Source: Sulfuritalea sp. (lineage in GTDB: Bacteria; Pseudomonadota; Gammaproteobacteria; Burkholderiales; Rhodocyclaceae). From it: a DNA stretch of 64,000 nt. The position numbers were made by a program, and so were the translations under genes. The notes under the pieces are model-generated. The model saw only the letters and a list, made by a program, of their open reading frames with translations, was not told the DNA's origin and did not search any database. Every line of letters begins with the position of its first letter. Position 1 is the first letter of the stretch. The DNA is taken from contig JAMPYF010000013.1 in NCBI GenBank assembly GCA_023700805.1, positions 1 to 64,000 of the forward strand, read 5' to 3'. Shown here one piece after another: positions 24,005-32,858 of the stretch.

Positions 24005-24859
24005 TTAATCGCGCTTCGGGATATGCGCCAGCACCCAGTCCAGCAGTTCGGACGCCACGGCCTCGCGATCCAGGTCGTTGAGCGTCTCGTGGCGGCTGCC
24101 GGGCCACAGGCGCAGGCTGCGGTCCGGGCCACCCCACAGGTCGAAAATTTCCCGGCTGCCGGCCGGGTCGGTCAACCGGTCGGCATCGCCGTGAAACAGG
24201 TAAACCGGCAAGCTCAGGCCGGCCGCGGCAGCCCGGTTGGCGACCATGATCCGCAGCAGTTCGGCCCCGGTGCGCGCCGGCGGCGCCTGCAGGCTCACCA
24301 GCGGATCGCCGACATAGGCCGCCACCGCCGCCGCGTCGCGGCTGATCAGCGCCGGATCGATGCGGGTGCCGCGCAGATGCGGCAGCCAGCGCGACAACAG
24401 CGGCGCCAGCGCCACCAGCAGACGCGGCACGTCGCCGCCGATCTTCAGCGCGGCGGACGACAGCACCAGCCCCGCCATCGGTTGCCTGCGCTGCGCCAGC
24501 CAGCGCAGGGCAATCGCGCCGCCCATGCTGTGCCCCATGAGGAATAGCGGGCAGCCGGGGGCCAGCTGCTGCGCTTTCACCAGCAGCGCATCGACGTCCA
24601 GCAGATAGTCGTCGAAGCGCTCGACATAGGAACGCTCGCCCGGCGAACGGCCATGGCCGCGCAAATCCACCGAAACGACGCCGATGCCCTGCCGATTGGC
24701 ACTTTCGGCGATAAAGGCGTAGCGACCCGAATGCTCGGCGATGCCATGCACTACCACGATCATCGCGCAACAGCCAGGCGGCAGCCAGGCCTGACCCGCC
24801 AGGTTCACCCCGTCGGCGGTGCGCAGTTCGAAAGCCAGATATTCTGTGCTCATGCTCAT
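24005..24859 (-). CDS. Alpha/beta hydrolase, monoacylglycerol lipase/lysophospholipase type
   Basis: A 284-aa enzyme. It has the oxyanion region VVVHGIAEHSGRYAF, the DLRGHGRSPGER loop, the nucleophile elbow GHSMGG (Ser near 120), the acid in GDADRLTDP and the base His in PGSRHETLND. This is the PldB/MGL-type serine hydrolase pattern (Hydrolase_4), acting on monoacylglycerol or lysophospholipid. No signal peptide is seen, so it is cytoplasmic. It is 31 bp downstream of the pentapeptide gene on the same strand and may be cotranscribed with it. Confidence 0.88.
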   Translation of the reverse strand: MSMSTEYLAFELRTADGVNLAGQAWLPPGCCAMIVVVHGIAEHSGRYAFIAESANRQGIGVVSVDLRGHGRSPGERSYVERFDDYLLDVDALLVKAQQLAPGCPLFLMGHSMGGAIALRWLAQRRQPMAGLVLSSAALKIGGDVPRLLVALAPLLSRWLPHLRGTRIDPALISRDAAAVAAYVGDPLVSLQAPPARTGAELLRIMVANRAAAAGLSLPVYLFHGDADRLTDPAGSREIFDLWGGPDRSLRLWPGSRHETLNDLDREAVASELLDWVLAHIPKRD

Positions 24860-24890
24860 GCCGGATGCTCCGCGCTGGAAGGGCCGGAAA

Positions 24891-25661
24891 CTACCGGCGT
24901 TCCCTGACGACGAAAGGTTCGACCAGGGCTTCCTGCACCGAATCGCTGCGGTTCAGCGCCTGGTCGAAGCTGGCGTTCCAGACATCGGCATTGGCCAGGT
25001 CGGCATCCTGCATGTCGGCCTTGAAGAACACGGCTTGGCGCAGGGTGGCGCCCTTGAGCCGCGTCTGCCTGAGCCGGGCGCCCGTGAGGTCCGCCTGCTC
25101 CATCGCCGCGCCGGTCAGGTCGGCGCCGGACAGATCGGTGCCGACCAGGCGGGCACCGGAAAAGACGCCGCGAAACGCGTAGCAGTTGCGGATCGAGCCA
25201 CCCGAGAGATCGATCCCCTCCATCAGCACGTCCTTCAGATAGGCGCCGGAGAAATCGGCCCGCAGTGCCCGGGTGTTGATCAGGTTGGCGCCGAACAGGT
25301 TGGCGCCGGCGAGATTCGCTCCGCTCAGATCGCCGTCGTCGAAGGTCGCATGGAACAGATCGGCATTGCGCAGGTCCGCGCCGGCAAGATTGGCGCCGGT
25401 AAACTTGGCCCATTTGGCGTTGCTGCCGCTCAGATCGGCGGCGGACAGGTTGGCTTTGTTGAAATCCGTGCTTTCCAGCTTGGCCCCAGCCAGCCGCGCG
25501 CCGTGCAAATCCTTGCCCGCCAGTTTCTTGCGCGAAAAATCGCAACGGGAGAGATCCGTCGCGGCCTGCGGCGCGGCGCAATTGCCCGCCGGCAAGTCGG
25601 CGGCGACGGCAGCGACGGCGAACAGCACCGGCAGCAGGCCAACACTGATGCGTGACGTCAT
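24891..25661 (-). CDS. Secreted pentapeptide-repeat protein
   Basis: A 256-aa protein with a signal peptide (ISVGLLPVLFAVAAVAA) followed by about 30 pentapeptide units of the A(D/N)Lxx type from residue 38 to about 235, such as ADLSG, ANLAG, ADLRN. These fold as a right-handed quadrilateral beta-helix. A central break (NCYAFRG) contains one Cys. Secretion separates it from Qnr/MfpA-type gyrase-protecting proteins. Its start overlaps the stop of the acetyltransferase gene (ATGA). Role unknown. Confidence 0.85.
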   Translation of the reverse strand: MTSRISVGLLPVLFAVAAVAADLPAGNCAAPQAATDLSRCDFSRKKLAGKDLHGARLAGAKLESTDFNKANLSAADLSGSNAKWAKFTGANLAGADLRNADLFHATFDDGDLSGANLAGANLFGANLINTRALRADFSGAYLKDVLMEGIDLSGGSIRNCYAFRGVFSGARLVGTDLSGADLTGAAMEQADLTGARLRQTRLKGATLRQAVFFKADMQDADLANADVWNASFDQALNRSDSVQEALVEPFVVRERR

Positions 25662-26227
25662 GCGACGACCTCCCCGGTCCGATCCTGTGCGGTTTCTTGT
25701 GGGTGACGGTAGATGTGGAAAGGCGCACCGGCGAATTCGATCTCGCGTTCGAGCGTGGCACCGACCGCCAGCGCCAGCCGGATCGAGGCCTCGTTGCGGC
25801 TGTCGATCAGGCTGATCAGGCGCAGTTGCGGCAGGCAGTCACGCGCCATGCGCTGCACCGCGCGCACCGCCTCGCTGGCGTAGCCCTTGCCCCAGTGCCG
25901 CCGCGCCAGCGACCATTTGATTTCCGGCTCCGGCCATTCGATCGGATACCAGGGCCCGACCGTGCCCAGCACGGTGCCCGAGGACTTCTCCTCGACCGCG
26001 TAGGGTCCGTAGCCGCGCAGCAGCCAGTGCCCGGCCATGCTGGCCATGGCGCGCCAGGTCGCGGCTTCGGTCAGGGCGCGGCGAAAGGTAAAGCGCGTGC
26101 ATTCCGGATCGGAGTAGTGCTCGTGCAGTCCGCGCCAGTCGTCGTCGCGGAACATCCGCAGCCGCAGCCGCCCGGTCTCCAGTTCCTGCGGTATCGCGAA
26201 ACGCGCAAGCTCAATTCCCTGGTTCAT
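25658..26227 (-). CDS. GNAT acetyltransferase, RimJ/RimL type
   Basis: A 189-aa protein starting MNQGIELARF. It has ETGRLRLRMFRDDDW at the start, then IKWSLARRHWGKGYASEAV (acetyl-CoA-binding Q/RxxGxG/A motif as RHWGKGYA) and the NEASIRLALAVGA.LE ending typical of Acetyltransf_3 members. GGGAG upstream supports ATG 26227 rather than the upstream in-frame Met. It overlaps both neighbours, forming a minus-strand series with the DUF697-like, GFA and pentapeptide genes. Substrate unknown. Confidence 0.87.
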   Translation of the reverse strand: MNQGIELARFAIPQELETGRLRLRMFRDDDWRGLHEHYSDPECTRFTFRRALTEAATWRAMASMAGHWLLRGYGPYAVEEKSSGTVLGTVGPWYPIEWPEPEIKWSLARRHWGKGYASEAVRAVQRMARDCLPQLRLISLIDSRNEASIRLALAVGATLEREIEFAGAPFHIYRHPQETAQDRTGEVVA

Positions 26228-26720
26228 TCTTGATCGCTCCCTTGGCAATTTCATAACAGGCGTCGACATGCGAGTTGCCCAGGTACATCATCGCCGTCAC
26301 GCTGAGGGCCGCGGCGGCGGCCTGCCCGGCGACGGGAAGGTACTTGAGCACCTGCCTGGTGGCGAGGCGCACGCCGACTTTCTTCATGGCCGCGACCGCG
26401 AGTTGCTTGGTGATCGCCCGCCCTGCCAGGTCGCTGCCGACCTTTTTCAGCATGGCGTAGATCAGCACCTTGTGCCGCGGATCGAGTTCGTCTATCTGCT
26501 CCGGCGTGAGACCGAATTTCCGGTTGATCGCCGGTATCAGTTCGAGCAGCAGGCCGATGTCGCCGGCGATGTCCACGCCCGGAATCGGGATCAGCGACAT
26601 GCCGCCGGAGGTCGCGGCGCGGCGCCTGACCATGGCCTTGCAGGAGGCGCGGATCTTCTCCAGTTCCGTCAGCGAGTTCGGCAGCACAGGCGCCCTGCCC
26701 TCAGGGTTTGCGCTCGGCAT
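26211..26720 (-). CDS. DUF697/EcsC-like protein
   Basis: A 169-aa protein. The segment LIPIPGVDIAGDIGLLLELI, followed by NRKFGLTPEQIDELD, resembles the C-terminal DUF697 region of YcjF-type proteins, and a late hydrophobic stretch (VAGQAAAAALSVTAMMYLG) suggests membrane association. The start at 26720 (MPSANPEG) overlaps the end of the GFA gene by 20 bp. Overlap by 17 bp with the acetyltransferase downstream suggests cotranscription. Function unknown. Confidence 0.7.
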   Translation of the reverse strand: MPSANPEGRAPVLPNSLTELEKIRASCKAMVRRRAATSGGMSLIPIPGVDIAGDIGLLLELIPAINRKFGLTPEQIDELDPRHKVLIYAMLKKVGSDLAGRAITKQLAVAAMKKVGVRLATRQVLKYLPVAGQAAAAALSVTAMMYLGNSHVDACYEIAKGAIKNEPGN

Positions 26721-27099
26721 AGCGCGGATGCGTAGCGCCGACATCCCACCAGGATGCCTTCGAGTCGACGAAGATGTGGAAAACATTGTCGCAGGTGAAA
26801 GGCGTATCCACGGTGCCCAGGCGCAGGCGCTTAACCTCCGGCAGGCCGTCCTTGGCCGAGTAGATCGGACTGCCGCAGCGCGAACAGAATACCCTGGCCT
26901 TGTCCGGCGAGGAACGGTATTCCCGGAGCAGTTCGGCGCCCGCGATCAGCCTGAACGCAGCCGACGCCACCGGACCCACCGCGGCAAACGCCGACCCCTG
27001 CGCCTTGCGGCACTGCGCGCAATGGCAGAGCGAAATCTCACCGATCTCGCCGTCATACTGATAGCGGACGCCGCCGCACAGGCAACTACCTTCGATCAT
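26701..27099 (-). CDS. GFA/CENP-V domain protein
   Basis: A 132-aa protein of the glutathione-dependent formaldehyde-activating (GFA) family. Zinc ligands are seen in CLCGGVRY, CHCAQCRKAQGSAF and FCSRCGSPIYS. The C-terminal FHIFVDSKASWWDV is also typical. Despite the name, most members have no proven GSH-formaldehyde activity. It is the first gene of a minus-strand series reaching to the hydrolase at 24005. Confidence 0.9.
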   Translation of the reverse strand: MIEGSCLCGGVRYQYDGEIGEISLCHCAQCRKAQGSAFAAVGPVASAAFRLIAGAELLREYRSSPDKARVFCSRCGSPIYSAKDGLPEVKRLRLGTVDTPFTCDNVFHIFVDSKASWWDVGATHPRYAERKP

Positions 27100-27374
27100 G
27101 GGCCACTCCTCGTCGGGGAAACGTTCTGCGGCGCGACGGGCGCCATCCGCATAGTAGGAGAAACTTCATTTGGGCGGCAAGGAATCGACGAATCTTGCTG
27201 CCATATGTGTCATAGCGCACATGCCGCCGCCGCGTTGCCGCCTATGCTCGCGGTCATAATCGAGCGGAGTTTTTGATGAATGCATTTTGCGCGGAACGCC
27301 CGATCCAGGCAACGGCAGCGCAGGTCCGCGGGCAGTTCCGGCCGGCCGGTGCGGCGGGTTGGCGGGCGGGCGCC
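27100..27374. other. Intergenic region between glpD and the GFA gene
   Basis: 275 bp between two minus-strand genes. Open frames here are continuations of false frames over glpD. No clear promoter or terminator is recognised. Confidence 0.5.
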
Positions 27375-28880
27375 CTAGCCGCCCAGGCGGCGCGCGACCC
27401 GCTGGCGCTGCTCCGGCGTCATGTGCAGGCCGCATTTGCTGCGGCGCCACAGCACGTCTTCCGCCGAGCGCGCCCACTCGTGGGCGATCAGCCATTCCAG
27501 TTCGCGTTCGCAAAGTCCGCCGCCGAAATCCTCGCCCAGGTCGGCCAGGCTGCGGGCATCGCCCAGGAGGCCCGCCAGTTCGCTGCCGTGGCGCCGGGCC
27601 AGGGCAGCGCACAGCGGGGCCGGCAGCCAGGGAAAGCGCGGCGCGATCTGCTGCGCGACGAATTGGTCGAGACCGCCTGCCGGCAGGTCGCCGCCCGGCA
27701 GGGTCGAACGTCCGGTCCATGCCGGCCGGCGCTGGCCGAGGGCGGCAGCCAGGCGATCGACCACCTGCTCGGCAAGACTGCGGTAGGTGGTGAGCTTGCC
27801 GCCGAACACCGACAGCACCGGCGCCTGCTGGTGGCTATCCAGGCGCAGCGTGTAATCGCGGGTGATGGCCGCGGGATCGCCCGAGCCGTCGTCGTAGAGC
27901 GGGCGCACGCCGGCAAAGCGCCAGACCGCATCCTGCGGCCGCGGCGCCTGCTGCAGATAGCGGCCGGCGGCGGCGCACAGGTAGGCGGCTTCCTCCGCCG
28001 TGGCCTGCGGCCGCAGCGGATCGCCGGTCTCCGGCACGTCGGTGGTGCCGAGCAGGGTGAAGCGTCCCTCGTAGGGAATCATGAACACCACGCGGCGGTC
28101 GTCGTTCTGCAGGATGAAGGCATGGTCGCCGGCGTACAGGCGCGGCAGCACCAGGTGGCTGCCGCGCACCAGCCGCAGGGAATCGGCGGACGGCACGCCG
28201 AGCCGCTGATTGAGGACTTGCTTGACCCAGGGCCCGGCGACATTGGCGATCGCTCGCGCCTGCAGGGTTTCGCCGCCGGCCAGTTGCACTTGCCAAAGGC
28301 CGCCGCTGCGCTGCGCAGCGACGAGTTCGGTGTGCGGCAGGATGCGCGCACCGAGTCGCGCCGCGTCGCGCGCGTTGGCAATCACCAGCCGCGCGTCGTC
28401 GGTGCGGCAGTCGGAATAGATGAAGCCGTGGTGATAGCGATCCTGCAGCCCGGCGTGAAACGGGCCGCGATCGAGCCGCACCGAGGCCGAGCGCGCCAAC
28501 CGCGAATCCGCATGATGGCCGCCCAGGTGGTCATAGAGAAACAGCCCGACGCGGATCATCCAGCGCGGGCGCAGCCACGGCACATGGGGCATGACGAAGC
28601 ACATCGGCCAGACCAGGTGCGGCGCCATGCGCAACAGCGTTTCGCGTTCCGCCAGGGCTTCGGCCACCAGGCGGAACTCGTACTGTTCGAGATAGCGCAA
28701 ACCGCCATGGACCAGCTTCGAGGAACACGACGAGGTGGCGCCGGCCAGGTCGCCGCGTTCCACCAGGGTCACCGAGAAGCCGCGGCCTGCGGCGTCGCGC
28801 GCGATGCCGGTGCCGTTGATGCCGCCGCCGATGACCAGCAGATCGACGGGCGCAGTGGAGGGCGGAGTGTCGGCGGGCAT
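27375..28880 (-). CDS. glpD: Aerobic-type glycerol-3-phosphate dehydrogenase
   Basis: A 501-aa FAD enzyme of normal length. N-terminal FAD motif GGGINGTGIARDAAGRG, then ATSSCSSKLVHGGLRYLEQYEF, a GlpD hallmark. Later NVAGPWV, GTTDVPETGDP and GGKLTTYR complete the DAO fold, and a C-terminal DAO_C helical domain follows (from about 390). It oxidises sn-glycerol-3-phosphate to dihydroxyacetone phosphate at the inner membrane and reduces quinone. No glpK or glpF lies nearby. It is divergent from the histidine-kinase-like gene. Confidence 0.95.
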   Translation of the reverse strand: MPADTPPSTAPVDLLVIGGGINGTGIARDAAGRGFSVTLVERGDLAGATSSCSSKLVHGGLRYLEQYEFRLVAEALAERETLLRMAPHLVWPMCFVMPHVPWLRPRWMIRVGLFLYDHLGGHHADSRLARSASVRLDRGPFHAGLQDRYHHGFIYSDCRTDDARLVIANARDAARLGARILPHTELVAAQRSGGLWQVQLAGGETLQARAIANVAGPWVKQVLNQRLGVPSADSLRLVRGSHLVLPRLYAGDHAFILQNDDRRVVFMIPYEGRFTLLGTTDVPETGDPLRPQATAEEAAYLCAAAGRYLQQAPRPQDAVWRFAGVRPLYDDGSGDPAAITRDYTLRLDSHQQAPVLSVFGGKLTTYRSLAEQVVDRLAAALGQRRPAWTGRSTLPGGDLPAGGLDQFVAQQIAPRFPWLPAPLCAALARRHGSELAGLLGDARSLADLGEDFGGGLCERELEWLIAHEWARSAEDVLWRRSKCGLHMTPEQRQRVARRLGG

Positions 28881-29089
28881 GGAAGCGCATGTTACGCCGT
28901 GTCGGACCCTGCCTGCCGGCGATGCCGCTGCGCGGGCCGGCAGGCGCCAACTTTCGGAATCCGCGCAGCCAATCCCCTATCAGTTGAATGGCATTATTCG
29001 GACGGCTGCCGCGCCGCCGCCGGCTGTAGAATGTTTTTCCCGAGCCATCCCAACCAATCCGGCATCGACCGGAAAAACAGGGGCACCCA

Positions 29090-30409
29090 ATGGATGTGAT
29101 CACCTGGTTTGTTCCGCCCAACGCCCTGCCCGATCCGCGCCGCAACACAAGGCATCGGGGCATCGCGAAATCCCTGCTGACCATTTCGCTGGTGGTGTCG
29201 CTGATGTACCTCGGCGTCGCCTTCGTGCGCGGCTCGATGCCCTTTGCCGAGCACGTCATGTTCGCCGCCGGCATCCTGACGCCGGTATTCGGCGCGCTGC
29301 TGATCCGCGTCACCGGCGACATCAGCCTGGGCCTGGTGGTGACGAATATCGGCGGCATCCTGGTCATCGCGGTCTGGGCCTTCCTCACCGGCGGCATCAC
29401 CTCGATCGCCCTGCCCGGTTTCCTTGCCAACATCGCGCTGCTGAGCACCTTCGGCAATCCCGCCATCCTGCTGGTGATGGGGGCCATCCTGGGCGCTGCG
29501 CTGCTGTTTCTCTATACGGCGACGACGCAGAGCTGGCTCCCCATCAGCATGATCCCAAATACGGAAATGCCGGGACTGATGCTGACCTCCATGCTCGGTT
29601 CGGTCGGCATCGTGGTGCTGGCCGGCTTCGTCGTGGCGCGCGACCGCGCCCAGGTCAAGACCATGCTGCGCACTGCGCAGCGTGCCGCGGAACAGTCGAG
29701 CCGAGCGAAGACCGTATTCCTGACCTCGATCAGCAATGAATTCCGTACCCCGCTGATCACCATTCTGGAACTTGCCGAGCGGCTGCGCGCGGAACCGGCG
29801 ACTAGCTTGACCAAGGAGCAACTGGCCAGCGTCGGCCACATCACCAACGCCGGCCGGCACCTGCTCGGGCTGGTGACGCAGGTGCTGGACATGAGCCGCA
29901 TCGAGGCGGGCGAGCTGAAGTTGAACATGGAACCCATCCATACCGACCAGTTGATCCCGCCCTGCCTGTCCCTGGTCGCGCTGGCGGCCGAAAAGAAACG
30001 CGTCGGCCTGGTCGACGACTGCAGCGCTGCGACCGACTGGATAGTCTGGGCCGACCGTGCGCTGATCAAGCAGGTGCTGCTGAACCTGCTGTCGAATGCG
30101 GTGAAGTTCAATCGCGAGGGGGGCAGCGTCACGATCTCCTGCCAGCGCGCGGGCACCGCCTATCTGCGCATCAGCGTGGCCGACACCGGCATCGGCATCG
30201 CCAGCGACTGGAAGAACCAATTGTTCGAGCCGTTTTCCCGCCTTGGGGCTGAACCCGGAAACTTCCAGAGCACCGGGCTCAGCCTCGCCATCTCGAAACA
30301 GCTGATCGACAGAATGCGCGGCCGCATCGGCTACGAGTCCACCTTGGGAATCGGCAGCACCTTCTGGATCGAACTGCCGCTGGCCGAGTCCAGCGCCTTG
30401 CGCGCCTGA
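29090..30409 (+). CDS. Degenerate membrane histidine kinase (phospho-acceptor His replaced)
   Basis: A 439-aa protein with about six membrane helices (residues 25-185) and a cytoplasmic kinase region. The dimerisation segment reads FLTSISNEFRTPLIT: where kinases have SHE, this has SNE, so the phospho-acceptor is Asn216 (codon AAT at 29735-29737). The ATPase domain keeps the N box (LLNLLSNAVKFN) and DTGIGI, but the second Gly loop is eroded (STGLSLAI instead of GTGLGLAI). It therefore probably cannot autophosphorylate and may be a pseudokinase signalling protein. There is no adjacent response regulator. The reading frame is intact, so this is not simple decay by frameshift. Confidence 0.85.
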   Translation: MDVITWFVPPNALPDPRRNTRHRGIAKSLLTISLVVSLMYLGVAFVRGSMPFAEHVMFAAGILTPVFGALLIRVTGDISLGLVVTNIGGILVIAVWAFLTGGITSIALPGFLANIALLSTFGNPAILLVMGAILGAALLFLYTATTQSWLPISMIPNTEMPGLMLTSMLGSVGIVVLAGFVVARDRAQVKTMLRTAQRAAEQSSRAKTVFLTSISNEFRTPLITILELAERLRAEPATSLTKEQLASVGHITNAGRHLLGLVTQVLDMSRIEAGELKLNMEPIHTDQLIPPCLSLVALAAEKKRVGLVDDCSAATDWIVWADRALIKQVLLNLLSNAVKFNREGGSVTISCQRAGTAYLRISVADTGIGIASDWKNQLFEPFSRLGAEPGNFQSTGLSLAISKQLIDRMRGRIGYESTLGIGSTFWIELPLAESSALRA

Positions 30410-30471
30410 ACGCTGCGTCCCCGTTGCCGCGCTGCTAGACTCTGCGGGAAATCCCCACGGAGCACCCAATA

Positions 30472-31458
30472 ATGAAATACATAGATCACGGCGCCGGTGG
30501 CCCCGCCGACTGCATGGCGCTGGCCGAGGGCCCGGTGCCGCAACCCGGCCCGGGCCAGATCCTGATCGAGGTGGTGTGCGCCGGTGTCAATCGGCCCGAC
30601 GTGCTGCAGCGCTCGGGCCGTTACCCGCCGCCGCCGGACGCCTCGCCGGTGCTCGGCCTGGAGGTTGCCGGGCGTGTCGCGGCGCTCGGCGCCGGCGTCA
30701 CGGAATGGAAAGTTGGCGCTGACGTGACGGCGTTGACCCCGGGCGGCGGCTACGCCGAATATTGCGTGGCGGCGGCCAGCCATGCGCTGCCGATCCCGGC
30801 GGGGCTGGACTTCGCCACCGCGGCGGCGCTGCCCGAGACCTGGTTCACGGTGTGGGCCAACCTGGTCGACCTGGGCCGCCTCAAGCGCGGCGAGCGGCTG
30901 CTGGTGCATGGCGGATCGAGCGGCATCGGCCTGGTTGCGATCCAGCTGGCGAAGCACCTCGGCGTCGAATGCATCGTCACGGTCGGCAATGAAGAAAAGG
31001 CGGCCTTCTGCCGCGCCGCCGGGGCCGCCCAGGCGATCAATTACCGCAGCTCCGACTTCGCCGAGGAGGTCAAGGCGCTGACTGCGGGCGCCGGCGTGGA
31101 CGTGATTCTCGACATGGTCGGCGCACCCTATTTGCAGCGCAACCTGGCGACGCTGCGGCGCGACGGGCGCCTGGTCTACGTCGCCTTCCTCGAAGGCAGC
31201 AAGGGCGAGGCCGACCTGATGCCGGTCATGTTGAAGCGCCTGACCATCACCGGCTCGACCATGCGGCCGCGCACGCCGGCCGAGAAGACCGTGATCCGCG
31301 ATGCGCTGGCGGCCGAGATCTGGCCGGCGCTGGCGCGTGGCGAACTGCTGCCGCACCTGTTCGCCCGCTTCCCGCTGGCGCAGGCCGCCGCGGCGCATCG
31401 CCTGATGGAATCCAGCCGCCATATCGGCAAGATCGTGCTGGAGGTGGCCGGGTCATGA
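30472..31458 (+). CDS. NAD(P)H:quinone oxidoreductase, zinc-free MDR family
   Basis: A 328-aa protein of the PIG3/QOR branch of the medium-chain dehydrogenase superfamily. N-terminal GroES-like domain with VVCAGVNRPDVLQRSGRYPP, GLEVAGRVAALG and GGGYAEY; Rossmann domain with VHGGSSGIGLVAIQLAKHLG. No structural zinc Cys set is present. It reduces quinones or acts on enones with NADPH. A copy of the 25-bp motif turns the usual KVGDxVxAL into KVGADVTAL at about residues 80-88. Its stop overlaps the FrnE-like start (ATGA). Confidence 0.9.
   Translation: MKYIDHGAGGPADCMALAEGPVPQPGPGQILIEVVCAGVNRPDVLQRSGRYPPPPDASPVLGLEVAGRVAALGAGVTEWKVGADVTALTPGGGYAEYCVAAASHALPIPAGLDFATAAALPETWFTVWANLVDLGRLKRGERLLVHGGSSGIGLVAIQLAKHLGVECIVTVGNEEKAAFCRAAGAAQAINYRSSDFAEEVKALTAGAGVDVILDMVGAPYLQRNLATLRRDGRLVYVAFLEGSKGEADLMPVMLKRLTITGSTMRPRTPAEKTVIRDALAAEIWPALARGELLPHLFARFPLAQAAAAHRLMESSRHIGKIVLEVAGS
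30708..30732 (+). repeat. 25-bp dispersed motif, copy 4 (in quinone oxidoreductase gene)
   Basis: It reads AAAGTTGGCGCTGACG then TGACGGCG, in frame as K-V-G-A-D-V-T-A. The length of the protein loop appears unchanged relative to the family. Confidence 0.65.
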
Positions 31459-32129
31459 ACACGCTGAGCATCGATGTCGTCTCCGACGTGGTCTGCCCCT
31501 GGTGCTTCATCGGCAAGCGCCATCTCGACCGTGCCCTGGAACTGTGGCGCGCGGAACAGCCGGCCTGCGCGGTGACGGTGCATTGGCGGCCCTTCTTCCT
31601 GAATCCGGACACGCCCGAAGCGGGCGAGCCCTACCGGCCCTTCCTGGAAAAGAAGTTCGGCGGGCCCAAACAGCTCGAAGAGCTCTGGCAGCGCGTCAGC
31701 GAGGCGGGACACAAGGCCGGCATCGCCTTCGCCTTCGAGAAAATAGAACTGCGCGCCAATACGCTCGCCGCGCACCGGCTGATCCACCTCGCGCAGAAAG
31801 TTGGCGCTGACAGTACGGCGATCGGCGGCCTGGTCGAGGCGCTGTTCGCCGCACAGTTCCTCGAAGGCCGCCATGTCGGCGACCGCGCGGTGCTGGCGGA
31901 CGTGGCCGGCGCATGCGGCATGGATGCGGAGGCCGTGGCGCGCTATCTGGAGAGCGCCGAGGATGCCGACGAGGTGCGCGGCGGCGCGGCGGAAGCCCGG
32001 CGCATGGGCATCAACGGCGTGCCTTTCTTCATTTTCAACCAGCGCCTGGCGGCATCCGGCGCGCAGCCGCCCGAGGCCTTGCTGCAGGTGATGCGCGACG
32101 CGGCGGCGCCGGCCGGCGGGCCTGCTTGA
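31455..32129 (+). CDS. FrnE-like DsbA-family oxidoreductase
   Basis: A 224-aa thioredoxin-fold protein without signal peptide. The active site CPWC lies in DVVCPWCFIGKRHLD (about 14-17), and the cis-Pro loop is GINGVPFFIFN. This is the FrnE/HCCA-isomerase-like branch of DsbA proteins, cytoplasmic disulfide or glutathione-linked oxidoreductases. It overlaps the quinone oxidoreductase gene by 4 bp. Copy 5 of the 25-bp motif lies in the inserted helical domain, giving QKVGADSTA. Confidence 0.9.
   Translation: MNTLSIDVVSDVVCPWCFIGKRHLDRALELWRAEQPACAVTVHWRPFFLNPDTPEAGEPYRPFLEKKFGGPKQLEELWQRVSEAGHKAGIAFAFEKIELRANTLAAHRLIHLAQKVGADSTAIGGLVEALFAAQFLEGRHVGDRAVLADVAGACGMDAEAVARYLESAEDADEVRGGAAEARRMGINGVPFFIFNQRLAASGAQPPEALLQVMRDAAAPAGGPA
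31796..31820 (+). repeat. 25-bp dispersed motif, copy 5 (in FrnE-like gene)
   Basis: It reads AAAGTTGGCGCTGAC then AGTACGGCG, in frame as K-V-G-A-D-S-T-A. Confidence 0.65.
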
Positions 32130-32136
32130 GCAGGCC
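32119..32136. terminator. Palindrome between convergent genes
   Basis: GGCCTGCTTGAGCAGGCC forms an 8-bp perfect stem with a 2-base centre. It overlaps the stop codon of the FrnE-like gene and lies 43 bp from the end of the convergent response-regulator gene. A T-poor tail makes it a weak intrinsic terminator candidate. Confidence 0.45.
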
Positions 32137-32178
32137 TACTTCCTTGAACGCCTGCCGGCAGCTTGGCGCGGGCTTTTG

Positions 32179-32856
32179 TTAAGTGCGGCGGGCCTGTCCG
32201 GCGGCCTTTTGCTCGACGGCGAACACGGCGGCCTCGACGCGCGAGCTGAGGTTGAGCTTGGCCAGGATGTGCTTGACGTGAAGCTTGACGGTGTCGTGGC
32301 TGATGTCGAGCACGCGGGCGATGGCCTTGTTCGACAGGCCTTGCGAGAGTTGCTGGAGTATCTCGTGTTCGCGCGCCGTCAACAGCTTGAGGGTGTCGGC
32401 CTTGGTCGCGGCGGCATTGCCGCCCTGCAGCAGGTTGACCAGCTTCAGCGTCATCGCCGGCGCCACCACGGTTTCGCCGCGCACCGCGCGCTGCACGGCG
32501 TCGACCACGTCCTCGGGCTCCATGTCCTTCAGCAGATAGCCCTTGGCGCCGGCCTGCAGCGCCGCGGCGAGATCTTCCTCGGCATCGCTGACTGTCAGGA
32601 TCAGCACCGGGCCGTGCCAGCCGTCCGCCACCAGTTGGCGCAGCAGGCTGAGACCGCCGTTGGGCGGCATGTTGAGGTCGGTGATGACGACATCGGGACG
32701 TGCCTGCGCAAAAATGCGGCAGGCCTCGTCGCCGCTACCGGCGATGCCGGCGACGGTGATGGTGCCGCGCTGCTCCAGCAGTTCCGCCAGCCCCTTGCGG
32801 AACAGCGTGTGGTCGTCCACCAGCAGCACGCGGATGGCTTCGGTCTGCGTGTTCAT
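32179..32856 (-). CDS. NarL/FixJ-type response regulator
   Basis: A 225-aa protein. The receiver domain has LLVDDHTLFRKGL, the phospho-acceptor Asp in VVITDLNMP, Thr in LILTVSD and Lys in GYLLKDM. The C-terminal LuxR-type helix-turn-helix is LTAREHEILQQLSQGLSNKAIA, then SHDTVKLHVKHILAKL. The HTVKxHVKxxLxKL pattern is close to NarL/NarP. It is 2 bp downstream of its sensor kinase gene. Targets are not in evidence; no nitrate reductase gene is in the window. Confidence 0.93.
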   Translation of the reverse strand: MNTQTEAIRVLLVDDHTLFRKGLAELLEQRGTITVAGIAGSGDEACRIFAQARPDVVITDLNMPPNGGLSLLRQLVADGWHGPVLILTVSDAEEDLAAALQAGAKGYLLKDMEPEDVVDAVQRAVRGETVVAPAMTLKLVNLLQGGNAAATKADTLKLLTAREHEILQQLSQGLSNKAIARVLDISHDTVKLHVKHILAKLNLSSRVEAAVFAVEQKAAGQARRT

Positions 32857-32858
32857 GC

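Noticed and set aside
26720-26760. Further copy of the 25-bp motif (ATGTCGGCGCTACGC)
   Set aside because: Only part of the core matches and it lies in a natural WWDVGAT motif of the GFA family.
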